8,488 nucleotides of DNA from Betaproteobacteria bacterium (lineage in GTDB: Bacteria; Pseudomonadota; Gammaproteobacteria; Burkholderiales; UBA9220). Both the position numbers and the translations under genes were made by a program. The notes beneath the pieces are model-generated. The model was not told the DNA's origin, made no database searches, and saw nothing but the letters and a program-made list of their open reading frames with translations. The number at the start of each line of letters is the position of its first letter. Positions within the stretch are counted from its first letter, which is position 1. Location: contig DOVS01000211.1 in the NCBI GenBank assembly GCA_003519965.1, positions 1 through 8,488 of the forward strand, written 5' to 3'. Of this stretch, positions 7,186 to 8,488 are shown piece by piece.

Positions 7186-7190
7186 GGAGG
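7186..7190 (+). promoter_or_regulatory. Ribosome binding site for fliR
   Basis: GGAGG lies seven bases before ATG 7198 and fixes the fliR start. It sits in the loop of a possible 6-bp stem (CGCGCT 7159-7164 with AGCGCG 7192-7197), so it may be partly structured unless ribosomes arrive from fliQ. Confidence 0.7.
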
Positions 7191-7197
7191 AAGCGCG

Positions 7198-7998
7198 ATG
7201 TTAACCGTCACTTCTCTCCAGTTGAACGCGTGGCTTGCCGCCTTTGTCTGGCCTTTCTTTCGTATCCTGGCGATCATCGCCACCGAGCCGCTACTTGGCA
7301 ACCGCAGTATCCCTCTTCGTCTAAAAATCGGGCTGGCGGCGTTAATCACGGGAATCGTCGCGCCGACGCTCGGCGCCATGCCGCCGGTGAATCCAGGGTC
7401 GGCGGCGGGGATATTGATTTTAGTGCAGCAAGTGGTGATTGGCGTCGCTATTGGGTTTTCCATGCGGATCATGTACACCGCCATGGAAATGGCGGGGCAT
7501 CTGATCGGCTTGCAAATGGGGCTGGGATTCGCCACATTCTTCGACCCGCAAAATTCAGCGCAGGTTCCGGTTGTCTCCCAATTCCTTGGGTTGCTGACCG
7601 TCCTGGTTTTTCTGTCCTTGAACGGGCATTTGATGGTGGTGATGGCGCTCGTGAACAGTTTCCACATTTTACCCGTGGGCATGCAGTTGCTTTCGTCCAA
7701 TGGCTGGTTCCAGCTGGTGCAATGGGGCGGCGAGGTGTTTCGCATTGGCGTGCTGTTGTCCTTGCCGGTGATGGCGGCTTTGCTGATTACCAATATGTCG
7801 ATCGGCATTATGACGCGCGCCGCTCCCCAGCTGAATATTTTTGCGGTAGGGTTTCCGATCACCTTAGGCATTGGGTTCGCGGTATTTTTCCTGTCGTTAC
7901 CCTTTATGCTGCCTCATCTCGAGCGGATGTTGAACACCGGCATCCAAATGATGATGCAAATTGCCCATCTTGCCCGTGCGCCCGCTCCTGTACCTTAG
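7198..7998 (+). CDS. fliR: Flagellar biosynthetic protein FliR
   Basis: FliR (266 aa, family about 260) is the single-copy subunit that caps the FliP pentamer and completes the flagellar export gate; structurally it resembles a fusion of FliP-like and FliQ-like parts. It is very hydrophobic with about six membrane segments (around 13-30, 42-60, 70-90, 125-150, 180-200 and 213-237). Family motifs include the N-terminal FVWPFFRILAIIATEPLLGN (16-35), the RLKIGLA segment (41-47), MAGHLIGLQMGLGFATFFDP (98-117) with the conserved GLGFA, and ITNMSIGIMTRAAPQLNIFA (197-216), which is the most diagnostic. The gene is complete, with no flhB fused to it or seen downstream. It has its own good Shine-Dalgarno sequence. 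It is the last flagellar gene in view. Confidence 0.98.
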   Translation: MLTVTSLQLNAWLAAFVWPFFRILAIIATEPLLGNRSIPLRLKIGLAALITGIVAPTLGAMPPVNPGSAAGILILVQQVVIGVAIGFSMRIMYTAMEMAGHLIGLQMGLGFATFFDPQNSAQVPVVSQFLGLLTVLVFLSLNGHLMVVMALVNSFHILPVGMQLLSSNGWFQLVQWGGEVFRIGVLLSLPVMAALLITNMSIGIMTRAAPQLNIFAVGFPITLGIGFAVFFLSLPFMLPHLERMLNTGIQMMMQIAHLARAPAPVP

Positions 7999-8003
7999 CG
8001 GGC
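7980..8003 (+). promoter_or_regulatory. Hairpin across the fliR stop codon, upstream of the methyltransferase
   Basis: GCCCGCT (7980-7986) and AGCGGGC (7997-8003) are perfect 7-bp inverted repeats around a 10-base loop. The fliR stop TAG (7996-7998) enters the 3' arm, and the arm ends eight bases before the next ATG. There is no run of T afterwards (ATATTTC), so it is at best a weak terminator. It might instead tie expression of the methyltransferase to translation of fliR. Confidence 0.4.
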
Positions 8004-8011
8004 ATATTTCA

Positions 8012-8488
8012 ATGAAAGCGGCGCTCCCTGATTTTCCCGTCTCTTCTCCTTCGGCGTGGGTGAAGCGCTGGAGCGATCTCATTCCACGAGGCGGCCGCGT
8101 GCTCGACGTGGCGAGCGGCGGCGGCCGGCACACGCGATGGTTTGCCGCCGCCGGTTATACGGTGGAGGCGGTTGACCGGGATATCGGTCAATTAGCCGGC
8201 TTGGCGGACATCGAGGCAATCACGGTTTGCCGCCTCGATTTGGAAGCGGAGGTCTGGCCGTATTCCCCCGCGTCGTTTGCCGGCATCGTGGTGACTAATT
8301 ACCTTCATCGTCCTCTTTTCCCCTCGTTACTGGAGGCGTTGGCGGCGGGCGGCGTATTGATTTACGAAACATTCGCCGTGGGGAACGCGCGCTATGGCAA
8401 GCCGCGTAATCCCGATTATTTGCTGCGGCCAGGGGAGCTGCGGGAAGTCGTGGCGGGACGGCTTGAGATTCTTGGCTTTGAGGAAGGG
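8012..8488 (+). CDS. Class I SAM-dependent methyltransferase, partial (3' end outside window)
   Basis: The frame is open from ATG 8012 to the last base (159 codons), so the C terminus is missing. The protein has a Rossmann-type methyltransferase fold. Motif I is VLDVASGGGRH (30-40); the first Gly of the usual GxGxG is Ala34, as in TehB-like relatives. It is followed by the WFAAAGY helix. The acidic end of strand 2 is VEAVDRD (51-57), with D55 placed to bind the SAM ribose. RLDLEAEVWPY (74-84) is the likely adenine-binding region, and strand 4 is IVVTNYLHRPLF (92-103). The segment ETFAVGNARYGKPRNPDYLL (119-138) is typical of a small family of proteobacterial TehB/UbiE-like methyltransferases of unknown substrate. 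There is no signal peptide, so it is probably cytoplasmic. It lies 13 bp after fliR with no clear Shine-Dalgarno sequence; an in-frame GTG at 7976 inside fliR is an alternative start. No clear terminator separates it from fliR, so co-transcription is possible. The substrate cannot be predicted. Confidence 0.9.
   Translation, partial: MKAALPDFPVSSPSAWVKRWSDLIPRGGRVLDVASGGGRHTRWFAAAGYTVEAVDRDIGQLAGLADIEAITVCRLDLEAEVWPYSPASFAGIVVTNYLHRPLFPSLLEALAAGGVLIYETFAVGNARYGKPRNPDYLLRPGELREVVAGRLEILGFEEG

Noticed and set aside
7113..7871. 252-codon antisense open frame opposite fliR
   Set aside because: Shadow of fliR; the translation shows no recognisable motif and no start context.
7089..8015. 308-codon + strand open frame running from the end of fliQ through fliR
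   Set aside because: It is in another frame over fliR, which has intact family motifs and its own ribosome binding site; the alternative product is rich in Arg, His, Gly and Trp with no recognisable domain.

Overview
This window is part of a bacterial flagellar gene cluster read entirely from the + strand. It carries the 3' end of fliH and then complete fliI, fliJ, fliK, fliL, fliM, fliN, fliO, fliP, fliQ and fliR. The last gene is a class I SAM-dependent methyltransferase cut off by the window end. The gene order, the FliM and FliN sequences (close to enteric homologues, with an intact CheY-binding N terminus on FliM) and the fliR-methyltransferase adjacency suggest a motile, chemotactic Gram-negative proteobacterium. 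Betaproteobacteria is my best guess, by inference from gene content and protein style; genus and family cannot be told from this sequence. Composition is moderately GC-rich by eye and looks even across the genes, apart from one AT-rich promoter region.

Layout. Positions 1-2182 hold fliH'-fliI-fliJ, the cytoplasmic ATPase module of the flagellar export apparatus (FliH regulator, FliI ATPase, FliJ stalk). After a 78-bp gap, fliK (2261-3334) encodes the hook-length ruler and export specificity switch. A strong intrinsic terminator (3375-3409) closes this first unit. A 277-bp gap then carries an AT-rich stretch with a good sigma-70-type promoter (3529-3557) that overlaps two perfect palindromes. 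It opens the second unit, fliLMNOPQR (3612-7998). FliL is a stator-associated membrane protein, FliM and FliN are the switch/C-ring proteins, and FliO, FliP, FliQ and FliR form or assemble the membrane export gate. The genes are packed tightly, with overlaps at fliM/fliN (8 bp), fliO/fliP (11 bp) and fliP/fliQ (4 bp), as expected for translational coupling and balanced stoichiometry. The methyltransferase starts 13 bp after fliR, and a 7-bp inverted repeat spans the fliR stop codon just ahead of it.

I looked for an undescribed system and did not find one: the core genes are standard, intact flagellar genes. The points worth a second look are small. They are an in-frame duplication of the conserved acidic/Trp motif in the FliN N terminus, the palindromes in the fliL promoter, the hairpin at the fliR/methyltransferase junction and the methyltransferase itself, and a 44-codon ORF with a signal-peptide-like start bridging fliJ and fliK. 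No RNA genes, mobile elements, CRISPR arrays or broken genes were seen.
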